NCBI GenBank assembly: GCA_011033025.1
Contig: WFMF01000030.1
Span: 822,193 to 886,192 of the forward strand
Length of the DNA stretch: 64,000 bases
Direction of reading: 5' to 3'
Source: Beroe forskalii
Lineage: Eukaryota; Ctenophora; Nuda; Beroida; Beroidae
Shown here: one piece after another, positions 11,092-22,365 of the stretch
Position numbering within the stretch: position 1 is the first letter of the stretch
Layout of the letters: the number at the start of each line of letters is the position of its first letter
Notes under the pieces: generated by a model
The model's input: the letters and a program-made list of their open reading frames with translations, nothing else
What the model was told of the DNA's origin: nothing
Databases searched by the model: none
Position numbers and translations under genes: made by a program

Positions 11092-11946
11092 CTATTTCAA
11101 GAAGAAAGCCATGTTTGATAGCCAGGGGTGTTTGTTGAGCTGATCCACTGTGGCTCGGCTGGCTGGATCTGGGTGCATGGAGGACTGCAGGAAGTGCAGG
11201 CATTCTGGTGTCAAGGGGCAGTTGGGAGGGAGAGAGAGGGTGTAGCTGAGGATGGCATCTTCGTTAGGGAAGGCAAGTCTGCAGAAGAGGATGAAGTAGG
11301 TTGTAGCTCCCAGAGACCAGGATGTCAGGGGTTCTGCTTTGTACCTCCCAGTAACCAGCACCTCAGGAGGGGCGTAGAGTCGTGTACCAGAGAAGTTGGT
11401 GTAGGTGTTAGGGTGGATCCAGCCTGCAGCTCCAAAGTCTATCAGCTTGCAGGTCTTAGTCCTGACATCCACCAGCACGTTCTCTGGCTTGATGTCTCTG
11501 TGTACTATCCTAGCGTCGTAGTGCAGATACCACACAGCCTCCACTACCTGCTGCATTATAACCCTCGCCTCCGCCTCACACACCCCTCCCAGGTAGGCTG
11601 TGTAGTTGAAGAGATCCACTGTGTCTGCAGGCTTCTCCATCACCACCACGGAATGTTGCTGGTAGATGAAGTAGTCCAGCAGTTTGATGATGTTGGGGTG
11701 GTCGCAGCAAGCCAGGGTCTTCACTTCCATCGGGACATGCTCCACGTCAGACTTACTCCACTCCTCCACTTGAGCGTTGTTCACCATCTTAGCTGCGAAC
11801 TTGGCTCCGGACTTCTTCTCCAGGCAAGTGTAGACAGCTCCGAATCCTCCCTCTCCGATGCGTTCCACCAGGGCGTATCTGTCTTCAAACTGCTGGGGGT
11901 CTTCTGTGGTTTTCCTGGACTTGGTGGCTCTGCATGCGTTACCCAT
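11092..11946 (-). CDS. PIM-like serine/threonine kinase, single exon
   Basis: A 284-residue protein occupied almost entirely by a kinase domain. Visible motifs in order are the glycine loop GEGGFGAVY (residues ~32-40), the ATP-binding lysine in FAAKM, the catalytic loop HRDIKPEN, the metal-binding DFG in LIDFGAAGW, the TNFSGTRLYAPPE activation segment and the C-lobe end HPWL. The activation segment and the METL/EKPADTVDLF hinge resemble the PIM family. The start MGNACRATK has a glycine at position 2, which fits N-myristoylation, so membrane anchoring is a reasonable inference; classic PIM kinases lack this. The gene has no introns. The start is the only upstream methionine before stops. Confidence 0.85.
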   Translation of the reverse strand: MGNACRATKSRKTTEDPQQFEDRYALVERIGEGGFGAVYTCLEKKSGAKFAAKMVNNAQVEEWSKSDVEHVPMEVKTLACCDHPNIIKLLDYFIYQQHSVVVMEKPADTVDLFNYTAYLGGVCEAEARVIMQQVVEAVWYLHYDARIVHRDIKPENVLVDVRTKTCKLIDFGAAGWIHPNTYTNFSGTRLYAPPEVLVTGRYKAEPLTSWSLGATTYFILFCRLAFPNEDAILSYTLSLPPNCPLTPECLHFLQSSMHPDPASRATVDQLNKHPWLSNMAFFLK

Positions 11947-13086
11947 CGTGGTTGTAGAACGGTTGTTGATTGAATCAATGAGTTGATGATGTAAAGAGAA
12001 GTTGATGTTTGATACGGATTATTCCCTTACTTTATAGTATCAGAACCGCACATCTCGTTACAGCGTCACAGTGAAACGTCACTGTACTCTTGTAAGGGAT
12101 ACGGGAGCTAGGGTAGTATTAGTAAGGGTTACGGTGAAACTAGCATTGAATCCTTGACACCACTAGCACCATGAGAAAACGTAACGGCAAATACAAGGCA
12201 GAGCCTCTGTAGACTGTGTATTCGTAACGCTTGACACCAATTACCGCTACGCTAACACACGATACCTGCACTGCACTGACTAAGCACGCTAATAGCAAGA
12301 CTGTTCTTCGTGTTATTTTATTTATGAAGTTATGAGTGTACATTTTCAGGTTTGTTCACAGTGAATGATTTTGGTGTGAGATTGAGCTTTGCGTTTTGAC
12401 TCTGTGCGTGTGTTTAATTCCTGTTTAATACAGGATTATGACTCTCATGTCTTTCTCGAAAGTTTGCATGCCATAAGGATAACTTGCTATTTCAAATCAA
12501 AAGCTTAAAAAGAATATTAGGGTACCCAGATGTCGTATATGATAATAAAAAAAACTGGATTTAAAAAAGGCGTGGCCCTCCTTACTTTTCCCTTCAAGGA
12601 ATCATCTGAACTCTTTTTGGAATTCATCATGGGACCCATTAAAACATAATTCAACAATAAAACCTTTGTAAATAATATTTTGAACAAATGTTTTCATTTT
12701 TCCTCTCATAGCGTACTACACATCTTTAAGCTCAATACACGGGTAGAATTTAGTTGTTATTATCTTCAATTGTTCACGTTGCAAAGTGGGTGTTACCCCC
12801 TAGGTCAACCTCATATAACTCAGCTGAACAATTGCATAATGCGAGCATAAAGTGGTCGATACCGCTCAACATTTTCAAACATTTTCAAAGTACTGTGTTG
12901 TATTATGCATTTTTTGCATCGGTTTTTATATGTTTATATTGTTTATATTGTAGTTGTACATTAGAGCAATGTGTCCCTTATTTTGGAATTTTGATTTGTT
13001 CCCCAAGAGCAGATTTATTCCATTCCTCCCATTACTCCATTTTAGCACTTCTAACAGTTCATACCATTTTTGGAAACGAAGCTACT
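11947..13086. other. intergenic, likely shared upstream region of two divergent genes
   Basis: About 1.1 kb separates the kinase start (minus) from the most likely transporter start (plus). I see no gene. A weak open frame continues upstream of the transporter methionine (from 12754), but it is AT-rich and unlike the family N-terminus. No promoter motif can be assigned with confidence. Confidence 0.4.
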
Positions 13087-14361
13087 ATGTGTGAAGAGAC
13101 CCAGTCCACAACTACGAAACTCCTACCAAAACCACCTCCAGCATGGACCAAACAGGACTACCTGCTAACTGCTCTGGCAGTTCTGATCAAGATTGGAGAT
13201 GGTGTAGAGCTTTACCTTCCTGGAGTCATCACTCAGAAAGCATCTTGTGAACTCGAAGTTACAAAAACTGAGGAAGGAATCCTCGCTGTGAGTCTGTACT
13301 TTTGTTGGAGTGCCAGTACTTTGGTATCCGTGCCCATTTCAACGAAATTCGGAGAAAGATTCACTCTCTTATTATCACTCTACTTATCGATGATGTTTGC
13401 TGTGATATGTGCTGTAGTGCCTAACTACTACACTCTCCTCCTCTCAAGAGCTCTGATCGGTGTTTGTGGAGGCCTCAACTGTTCGGCAACTGTAACTTAT
13501 CTGGCAAACCATATCGCATCAAAGGAAATACTGGAAACTGCAGCGTTCCTCAGCTCAGGAATAGGGATGACCATCGGAAGCACCTGGGTTTATGTGATGG
13601 GATGGTTATTTCTCGACATGATTGGCTGGAGAAGCTTCGTGCTGCTCACCTCAATCCCCTTCTTCATTCCCCCCGTACTGATCATCCATTTCTGTGTTGT
13701 GAGCAGTGATCAAGAGATTGTAAAACGTGCACCAGAAACAAGACGTGTTGGAAATGGTGAACCCCATTCAAGGCCGCAGACAGTGCCTAACTTTGCAGCA
13801 AGAGTCCTCAGGTCAAGTGTCTTCGCAGCCTCAAATCTGTTCATTGGTTATGGAAGCATTATTTTTGTTCCATGGCTGATGAGAATCGGTACTGATAATG
13901 GAAAGACAGATTGTGAACATACGGTTCAAGGCGAACAATTCCTCGTCTTAACAGCTGCAACGGGGATTACAAATATTGTGGGAAGATTATTCGGGTATTT
14001 CCTCTGGAAAAGGGTCAGGTTTCTGATACTGCAACCAACGCTAACGTCCATCATGATCTTTTCTTATGGTTTCATTCTGTCAGAACCAGGCTTGACATGT
14101 TCGGTCGTCATGCTGGGTCTGGCAAAGATGTGCTACTCCATCCAAAGCATAGAGATCTCCATGCTCTACACTGACTACGAGTACTTTGGCATGTCTACGA
14201 TGCGGCTGGGGACCAGTATCTCCATAGCGGCTGCAGCAGCGGGCTCAGCAGCAGGTACCTCAGTAGCTGCTTTCCTGGATACCCACACTGCTTTGATAGC
14301 ATACTGCGTAGTGGCTTGTATTGAACTCATCAACATCTGCTTTATGAAAGAGAGATTCTAG
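13087..14361 (+). CDS. major facilitator superfamily transporter, single exon
   Basis: The protein is about 424 residues from MCEETQSTTTK, with a short hydrophilic N-terminus followed by many hydrophobic helices, consistent with 11-12 membrane spans. The order GDGVELYLPG, then a degenerate loop-2/3 motif (TKFGERFT), then LLLSRALIGVCGG resembles the SV2/SVOP-SLC22 branch. The substrate cannot be told. A longer frame from 12754 exists, but its extra 111 residues look non-coding, so the internal methionine at 13087 is preferred. It lies just upstream of ECPAS and could lie in an ECPAS intron if N-terminal ECPAS exons are further left. Confidence 0.8.
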   Translation: MCEETQSTTTKLLPKPPPAWTKQDYLLTALAVLIKIGDGVELYLPGVITQKASCELEVTKTEEGILAVSLYFCWSASTLVSVPISTKFGERFTLLLSLYLSMMFAVICAVVPNYYTLLLSRALIGVCGGLNCSATVTYLANHIASKEILETAAFLSSGIGMTIGSTWVYVMGWLFLDMIGWRSFVLLTSIPFFIPPVLIIHFCVVSSDQEIVKRAPETRRVGNGEPHSRPQTVPNFAARVLRSSVFAASNLFIGYGSIIFVPWLMRIGTDNGKTDCEHTVQGEQFLVLTAATGITNIVGRLFGYFLWKRVRFLILQPTLTSIMIFSYGFILSEPGLTCSVVMLGLAKMCYSIQSIEISMLYTDYEYFGMSTMRLGTSISIAAAAAGSAAGTSVAAFLDTHTALIAYCVVACIELINICFMKERF

Positions 14362-15126
14362 AAGTAGGTAGTAGGTACTGGCACGATGATAATGGGATTT
14401 GATCAGGAATATGTCCTGACTTCGTTAAATCAGCTTTAAAACCAGAACGCCCATACTTTATGGCATTTAAAAGCCGAGGACCGCAGGTCCAAGGCTTTCA
14501 AATGTCATTTATTCACGAACGTAAGACGTAAGTGAGTGCATTAATCATGGATTAACATACTAGCCGTGGCCGTCCAAGTATGCTATTTCATACCATTATG
14601 AAATTTAGATTTTGAAGATTATAAAAATTCACTGGAGGTGCGTAGGTTTCACGTGTGATCATCAGTTCATGAACGCCGCGGCGAATGTTTCGAGGGTTCG
14701 TTGTAATTTGAGATTTCGCGCGAAACTTATACTTTATTTTAAGTAAGCCGATTTGTAAGGAAGTTGTTTTTTCAACTCATCTAACCTCATTTCATTATTT
14801 TATTTCTAAAACTTTATTATTATTTTGTTTCTAAAAAGTTCAAAGTAATTTTATGGAATTGATGAAACACTACATGGAGTAAATAAAACGCTAGCTAATG
14901 CTTTTGGATCCTAATGATTTCAATGATCTGATTAGTGACGAATCATAAAATTTTCAACAAGTATCCAAGAAGCCCGACTATAGAAGCATAGAGTATAAGC
15001 TTTTATTTAGATTGCTCCATGTCCAATATCAACGATGCCCGGCAATTTTTACCCTGGAGATTATTTTCGAAATGCATCACTACCGCGTGTTATAACTTGG
15101 CACAATATTACCCCTCCTCTTCTCAG
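14362..15126. other. no gene recognised
   Basis: AT-rich spacer between the transporter stop and the first ECPAS exon I can place. A short segment around 14470-14540 (CGAACGTAAGACG) loosely resembles the small insert at 7190. I could not find ECPAS N-terminal exons here. Confidence 0.4.
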
Positions 15127-18100
15127 GGACATTCTTCAGAAGGTTGTGAGGGAGTATGTACTGGGAGAAGTGAGGGACATGGAGCTACAAGCCGCTAGTG
15201 TCTGGATTCTCTCTCTCCTCAAATACTCTACTGGTAGGGTTCATTGCGAGGAAAATACATAAATTACATAGATATTTCAAAAACATTCCTGCTCAATTGC
15301 GGGTTTCTCTGTCTTGTTACATTCCGATTTCCATGGGAAGTGAATGTTTAAGTCCATGATGTCAGATCTTAATCTCCCATTTCGGCAGAAACATTGCTGA
15401 ACCAAACTTACAAACCTATCCGCTTCCCCGTACATCTGAAACTTGAAATTGAGCTGATAATCTGTCGACAAATCATTGGTATTTCCAAAATTTAGTACGT
15501 TACGTGGGGAACTGTTAGCATTCCACGATTGATGAGAAATTCTTCGATCATATTATAATCTCCCATCTCAAATGACACACCCTTCCTCAGACCTTGAGAA
15601 GATCAGTGCGTACAAAGCAGATATCCAGCACGCCCTGTCCGTGTTGCTGTCCAACAAAGATTCCCTCACACAGGTGAGGGATTTAAATACTGCCAAAGTC
15701 CAAACGACAGCCCTTGGTCTTTGAAATCTAATTCATTCTGTCATTGTAAGTTACAATGACAGAATGCATTAGATTTCAAAGAATTCTTTCCAATTTCATA
15801 TTTTTACCAGCCCTGTGACAGGACTAAGACAGGTTTGCCACATTTTATAACTAACGTTGCGTTAGGTTGTGGACACGTTTCGACAAGTTTGAGACAGGTG
15901 ACCGACATTTTGCAACCAAAATCGTCTCTATATCTAAATCCGTTTAAAAGTTATTGCACTTTGAAGTTGCAAGCTTTCAAGTGATCCCTAAGGCAGTATT
16001 GAAATATTATGGATGTGGTACTAGGCAGAGCTTTTGTGATAATAAATGAGCCTAGCATATTCTGTGACATTTCTTTTGATCTCCTATTTGATCTCCTATA
16101 TTAATCTCTGATAACACTTTGATCTATTCCATTTAAATTTTTGTATGATTTGTTACATTGTAACAAATCATACAAAAATTTAAATGGAATAGATCAAAGT
16201 GTTATCAGAGATTAATATAGGAGATCAAATAGGAGATCAAAAGAAATGTCACAGAATATGCTAGGCTCATTTATTATCACAAAAGCTCTGCCTAGTACCA
16301 CATCCATAATATTTCAATACTGCCTTAGGGATCACTTGAAAGCTTGCAACTTCAAAGTGCAATAACTTTTAAACGGATTTAGATATAGAGACGATTTTGG
16401 TTGCAAAATGTCGGTCACCTGTCTCAAACTTGTCGAAACGTGTCCACAACCTAACGCAACGTTAGTTATAAAATGTGGCAAACCTGTCTTAGTCCTGTCA
16501 CAGGGCTGGTAAAAATATGAAATTGGAAAGAATTCTTCAAAATCTTTTGAAAACCCGTCTGTGAATTGTCAAAAGACTTGTAACTTGTTCAGAGCCTGTC
16601 ATCAAAGGTGGACGAAGTACTGCATGTCAGGAGGCTTTTGCGCATTATTTCATGTCATTATTGATGCTTCAATTATCAGGAAATAGCGAGTGAGGCGCTG
16701 TCCCTGCTGTACTCCACGGTGGATAACTCCACCAAGTCCCACCTGGTGGAGATGCTACGCTCCACCCTCCTCAACGAGACCGTGCAGCACAAACACGTTG
16801 CCATGGACACCAAGATATTCTCCCCGGAGGACCTGGGCAAGTTGCCAAGTTCGATGGGCGGGGGTAACCTAACCACGTACAAGGAGTTGTGTTCCATTGC
16901 AAGCGACATGAACCAGCCAGAGATGATATACCAGGTGGGTGCAGGAAGGGTCAGAGATATACCAGATGGGTGCAGGAAGGGTCAGGGATTAGTTCTAGAG
17001 ATCATCATACTCCAGTAGCATGTATTTGATTTAGTGTAGTATTCTATAGACCCCGAACCATGACCTGATAGACGTACATACCTTTGGTGGGTGTAACTGT
17101 AACCAGAGCCCCTTCCAACCTTTATTCTAACCTTTCTTCTAACCTTAATTCTAACTTTCCTCTCCCACAGGACCCCTTCTAACCTTATTTTAACCTCTAT
17201 TCTAACCTTTATTCTACCCTTCCTCCCCGCAGTTCATGCACCTGTCCAACAACAGCAGTCTCTGGACAGACAGACTGGGGGCAGCTTTCGGAGTAGGGCA
17301 TCTGGTTAAAAGTGCTGGCAAGGAACTGGAACCGCACCTCAGCACCATCATCCCAAGGATATACAGGTTATCATAGTAACCCACTAAACGCCGCGCACGA
17401 GAAATAGGTGGTTCAACGTCACCAACTCACTACATCATGGTATGATAATGACGTCATCCTACCCGTCTACTCCTCGTGCGCGGGGTGTAATAGTGGGAAC
17501 CTGTCTTAGGGATGGGTGCCTCTTCACTGCTCTTTGAAATGAAGAATCTTTCTTGATCTATATTGACCATTTTAGCAAATTTGTCAAACGAACTGACTAT
17601 CAAGTAGCACACATTGATGCTTTCTATTGGCATCCATGACTCTGTAAATCACACTTGGCTACCAACTCCAGGTACCAGTTTGACCCGAATGTCAAAGTGC
17701 AGCAGTCGATGAGCAACATCTGGAGCATCATCGTCCCTAAACCCAAGGAAACTGTCGACAAGTACCTTGCTGAGATAGTGTCTGATCTGAAGGACAATAT
17801 CCTTCATAAACTGTGGCGGACTCGCGAGTCCTGCTCCAACGCACTTGGTTAGTGTGTGAAGTGGTTGTGTTTTCAGTAAATCTTCCCAGCCTTCCCTATT
17901 CATAAATCATACTAGTGGAGCTGAGAGGATTTAAATTTAAAAGTATCCGACATTTTTGTGAAACAACTTCTTGAATAATTCATGAAGTTGTTACACAAAA
18001 ATAATTTTTAGCACTAAGCTCCACACAGAACTTCCTATCGCCAGGCGATGTGGTGAGGACTCGTTCCTACAACGACCTCGTGCTGGAGGAACTGCCTCGT

Positions 18101-21100
18101 TTCTGGGAGCTCGTACTCAAGCTGATGGATGACATCAAGGAGAGCGTGAGACAAAGCGCTGCTAAAACGGCGGGTGATAATAGACCTCTTCATGTTCACT
18201 GAGTCAATTGGTTATCGTTATCAGCAGGATTTAGAGTTATCCAAATGTACAATGTTATGCAGATACACATGATGTACAATGTTTCTGAAAAACACCACTG
18301 TTCTGCTATCCTTGGTAAAATCCGTATAGACGAAGGGGACTTATTGCATTGAAAGGGATTCTCTAACAAGAAATGAGCTGCTGCCTTTTTATGATATTGC
18401 CTATAATAAATCTCCACTGAACCGCTCATTCTCCCCTCAGAAGTTCTGAGTAAGACGAGTGTGTCGGTGTGTAAAGTGGAGGACGGTGCGCGCGGCGCAC
18501 GTGCCATATCCACCATCCTACCCGTGTTGCTAGACACTGGCATCACTTCACGGGTAGTGGAGGTGCAGACCGTTGCCATAGTAACCGTCATGAAGATCAG
18601 TGATAACGCTGGACCTCTCCTGGCACCCCATGTCGATGTCATTGTACCGGCCTTCATCACGGCTTCAGCGAATATTGAGCCTAAGGCACTCGGACATATC
18701 ACTACCATGGTTAGTGCCACAGAGTTTTCTAACGGTAGGTAATCGCACTATATAGAGACACTGCACCATATAGAGACACCATTTCTCTGTGCGCCTTCAC
18801 TATATAGTGGTTTTTGGAAAAGACTAAATCATCTATTTCCTTCAAAAAAAAGTCTCCTTCAAATTTACTTACAGCAACCTTCTCTGACAGGTGTCAGGTA
18901 GCACGGAAGACAAGGATAAGATGGAGCAGGCCCGGGCCCACCTGGCCATCACTTCCCCCTAGTTCCTGTGATAGAGAAGTGTATCCGGGGCTCGGAGCTG
19001 GGCCAGATGGAGAGCCTGGTCCCGAGACTTGCCTCCCTGGCCAAGACTTCAGTAGGGCTGACTCCCAGGTCACACTGCTTCACACTGTCTCACTGCTTGC
19101 TGTGTACAAGCAACAGGTAACCTGGATTTCTTGACAGGGGACAGACAGCAACATACCATTACCCTGCTGACTCCAATTCCATATAACAGAGATTGTAAGG
19201 ACGGTGCTTGCGAAAAAATGGGAAATATTCTGGTTTTTGAATACAGTTCAATAATTATAACCATTAACCATTGGTCCGTGAAAAAACGCGTAACCAGGGT
19301 GACCCATATCAATTGACTCATTAGTCACCCTATACAATCTCTGAACCTGAGTATTCCTGACCTCGTCCCATTAATCAGGACCTGCAGCCGTGGGTTGGCA
19401 AGTTGATGGGAGCAGTGTTTGGGGTTCTGACTGACAGGAGTCTCGCAGTCAGGGAGAAGTGTGGAGCCACTGTAGCCATTCTGTTCAGGTAGGAGAGAAA
19501 ATGGAATGACCATTGACCAGCCGCCTAAACAGCAGATAAAACTCCTGATTCACCGTGTTAAAATCAAATTTTCCCACGCAAACTCTATCCTCCAGATTAC
19601 ATCCAGATCATACTCACATCTAACGCAGAATCACCCATAGAAATCAACTCGTCGCCCCCTCTTCAGGTACGCTAAACCTTCGACAGTTGACAATGTGATG
19701 GAGCGTCTCAGAGTGTGGTACCTTGAGAAGGAGGAGGATATCCGACTCCTGGTATCTCAGATATTCTACAAACTCTCAAATACTGCTCCGGATATCTTGC
19801 GGGGTGTCCACTCTGCAGCAGTCCCTCTTACCTTATACGGTAATTTGACTTATACGGTAATTCACCTTATACGGTAATTTGACTTATATGGTAATTCACC
19901 TTATGCGGTAATTCTACTTACCCAATATCAATATACGAGAACGATGTGTTTTCATTATTTGCATGGATTTGATTTATCCCCCCCTCCCCTAATCTACGTC
20001 CCACAGGGCGGCACTGCGAACAGGAGGCTGAACGGGAGGAGTGGGAGAAGGTGTGGCTGGAGCTGGGAGTCAGTGACCAGTCTGTCACTCTCACCTACAT
20101 CTCCGAGATATCAGACTTGTGCTCCTCCACCCTCCAATCCACCTCCTGGAGCAATAGGATTCAGGTAACTTGGTCCTGACATTCTGGAAATATTACAGCG
20201 TTAATTAAACGCCTTATCATTTTGTTAAACACTGCTTTTCTTGGATGTTATTGAGAATAACCAATTCAACAAGATTTCACCGATCATTGTAAACTAACCC
20301 TCTCACTGACATACTCGCAGGCTGCCAAGACATTGATGACAGTTGCCAAGTACCTGAACACCACCTACCCTCCCGCCCACTTCTCTGCCAACGTAACCTC
20401 CCTCCTCCAAGTTACTGCCGGCAGGACATTCCCCGGCAAGTCAGCTCTCCTCTCAGCCCTCTCTAAAACCCTGACCGCCACCAAGTCCCTCCAAGGAGTG
20501 GAGGAGGGGGAGGTGCTGGAGGTCTTCTTCAGGGAGGCAGGGAAGAAAGACGAGGTGTATGTGAGTGAAGTGATCCGGTCCTTGGGGGATCTCTTCCTGG
20601 GGTTGGAACTGAGCGATTGTTGGGAGAGGGTGTGGGGGCTTTGTCTAACGTTTCTAACGCCTCCACCGCAAGAAAAGGAGGAGGGGGAGGAGGAGGAATC
20701 GAAGGAGAAGAAGAAGAAAGTTGAGACATTCTCCATCGATAGACCGGTCCAGGAGTCCGCGATTCTTCTTCTTGGAGTTGCATGGCGGTCCTGCCGGAAC
20801 AAACCTGATAAGATATTGGAAGTATCCGAGTTCCTGTCGGGCATCATGAGACTTTGTAGCTGGAACCTGCAGCTGGTGGTGCTGTGTGCCATGCAACGTG
20901 TCCTCGAGTTCACACCCTCACCCACTTCTCAGACTGATATCTCCACCGAAACCAGGACTCAAGTCTACGAGAGCACCATTCCGAGCGTTCTGAGGTGTGT
21001 GGACGATACGAAACACGCTGGCGTCAGGGGACTTGCTCTGCAGATTGTGTCAGATGTGATTCTGAAGTCTGTGGAATTTAAATTGGTTTTAAGTAGGGAT

Positions 21101-21211
21101 ACCTTTGATATGATATTAACTCACGTCCGGGATCAAATTAGTAATGAAAATAATCAGAACCTTAAAAGCAGAGGCATAGAGATTGTCACTGTAGTCGAAA
21201 AAGCTTTGTGA
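15127..21211 (+). CDS. ECPAS: ECM29/ECPAS proteasome adaptor and scaffold, C-terminal half
   Basis: ECM29 is a HEAT-repeat protein that binds the 26S proteasome and tethers or remodels it. Twelve exons were placed by homology and splice phase: 15127-15233, 15591-15673, 16680-16934, 17233-17366, 17672-17847, 18045-18173, 18441-18734, 18898-19116, 19379-19488, 19667-19839, 20007-20164 and 20321-21211 (stop). Diagnostic stretches are LQAASVWILSLLKYS, TYKELCSIASDMNQPEMIY, RYQFDPNVKVQQSMSNIW, LMDDIKESVR, WYLEKEE and LLQVTAGRTFPGK. Exon 8 needs two single-base additions, in the C-run at 18954-18960 and near 19058-19068, to keep the homologous frame. With both, the twelve exons total one completing base plus 910 codons including the stop, in agreement with all phases. 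Only about 909 residues of a family near 1,850 are found, so the N-terminal half is upstream, missing or lost. Confidence 0.92.
15719..15781. repeat. 31-bp-arm hairpin in ECPAS intron 2
   Basis: CTTTGAAATCTAAT...GTCATTGTAA is followed after one base by its complement, with one mismatch near the middle of the arm. Its right end abuts the start of the much larger palindrome at 15779. Confidence 0.85.
15779..16537. repeat. 759-bp perfect palindrome in ECPAS intron 2
   Basis: The arms 15779-16157 and 16159-16537 are reverse complements of each other with a single central base at 16158 (TGTTACA-T-TGTAACA). By eye I find no mismatch along 379 bp. The outer ends read AAGAATTCTTTCC and its complement. 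Such a spacerless inverted duplication is either very recent or an artefact of library preparation or assembly. The flanking introns and exons are in order on both sides. Confidence 0.9.
16926..16987. repeat. 31-bp tandem duplication across the ECPAS exon 3 donor
   Basis: The unit ATATACCAG/GTGGGTGCAG, including the last exon bases and the 5' splice site at 16934/16935, is repeated 31 bp downstream with GT changed to AT at the junction (ATATACCAGATGGG). The second copy therefore lost the donor dinucleotide. Confidence 0.85.
19832..19916. repeat. five 17-bp units across the ECPAS exon 10 donor
   Basis: CTTATACGGTAATTTGA-type units start at 19832, 19849, 19866, 19883 and 19900. The first unit contains the exon 10 end and donor (TACG/GTAATT at 19839/19840). 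The others contain the same CGGTAAT or TGGTAAT, so the exon is followed by four further donor look-alikes. Confidence 0.88.
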
Positions 21212-21697
21212 TTATCTAATGCATCTTAATTTGAACTGAATTTGACTCTTTCGAGTAGTTATTTCCAAATTTTTATTTGCCGTGGGATATTTTCTAAAGT
21301 ACACGGCGGAAGAAAATACACTTGATTGAAAATTCGTGTATTTTAAACATCTCTAAATTAAAACTAAAAGAATTGATCATCCAGAGCGCCTTGGAATGGT
21401 CCAAAAATGTCATCAGATTATATTTTGGGCCGTCCTGACACCTGATCCTCAGCGGGTCTGGATAATCAAGTCGTTTTGTTTTTGCGAATGCGATAGAACT
21501 TTAAAAAGCACGCAAGTTTTCATTCAAGTGCATTTGCCACCGAGTACTGAGCTTAGTTTAAATTGTATTGTCGTGTCGTAGTATTAATATTAATGCCATA
21601 GCAGATCTATTTATAGCAGTTATGTTATTTTTATTTGCTTAAGCTTTGTCATTTTTAAATCTAAGAGTTATTTATAATAATCCTTAATAATTGGTAT
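21212..21697. other. ECPAS 3' flank, no gene
   Basis: AT-rich sequence after the ECPAS stop, presumably 3' UTR and spacer. No other gene recognised. Confidence 0.4.
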
Positions 21698-21967
21698 GTC
21701 TCCCATATAAACGGCTCTGAGTGACGTCACAGATCTAAACGTCAATTTTTCTGTATCCTAAACCTATCCATGTATCCATAGCCCTAACCAGAACCCTAAC
21801 CTTAATCCTAACCCTAACCCTAACAAATCCTGACCCTAATCCTGACCCTAATCCTGACCCTAACCCTAGTCCTTAAGTTAAAGCGCTAGGTGCGCTTAAT
21901 TATATTTTTCTGAGTGACGTCATTGTCATAGATAATGAACTTGAAGGCTCCCGTTTATATGGGAGAC
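21698..21967. mobile_element. short inverted-repeat element carrying CCCTAA-type repeats
   Basis: The ends GTCTCCCATATAAACGG and CCGTTTATATGGGAGAC are exact complements about 270 bp apart. TGAGTGACGTCA follows inside both ends. The centre (about 21780-21872) is a degenerate run of CCCTAA/TCCTAACCC/CCTGACCCTAA units, similar to the metazoan telomere repeat. There is no open frame, so this is a non-autonomous, MITE-like unit. Confidence 0.8.
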
Positions 21968-22054
21968 TCACCTAATAATTTAATAGATACAACTTTCGAA
22001 AATTTCTGTTTGATTTGTCAGTCGGCTTTTTTCGATCTTTTGTTCCGATGCCCG

Positions 22055-22365
22055 CATCGGTGTGCATACGCGCGTTCGTTCCTAAGCCCCGCACAAATAA
22101 CAAAGGTGTGTGCACGCGCCGCGCGCTTCCTACGGGGGAGCGCGCCGGGCCGCGCAACGCAAACAAGGGTATATGTGTTTAGTGGTATGGGAAATGAAGC
22201 ATCAAGGTTTCTCAAACATCTGGCCAGTTTTTGCTAAACACGTATATCTATAATATCCCTGTCTGCGTTGCGCGGCGCGCTTCCCCAGAACAGGGCGGGG
22301 TTGTGTCCGACGTCCGTAGGGAAGCGCCGCGCACGTACACACACCTATGGGGGCTTATAAGGAAG
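22055..22365. repeat. GC-rich inverted repeat of the GCGCGGCGCGC family
   Basis: The segment GCACGCGCCGCGCGCTTCC...CAACGCAAAC is followed by an inverted relative GTTGCGCGGCGCGCTTCC...GGAAGCGCCGCGCACGTACACACACC. Close relatives occur at 55298-55350 and 58093-58190. Together they define a short dispersed repeat found next to the reverse-transcriptase remnants. Confidence 0.7.

Noticed and set aside
11128-11973. 281-residue open frame on the plus strand
   Set aside because: It lies antisense to the PIM-like kinase and has no family features.
12754-13086. N-terminal extension of the MFS transporter
   Set aside because: The extra residues are of AT-rich composition, unlike the family. The methionine at 13087 gives a normal N-terminus.
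20365-20925. 186-residue minus-strand frame
   Set aside because: Antisense shadow of the last ECPAS exon.
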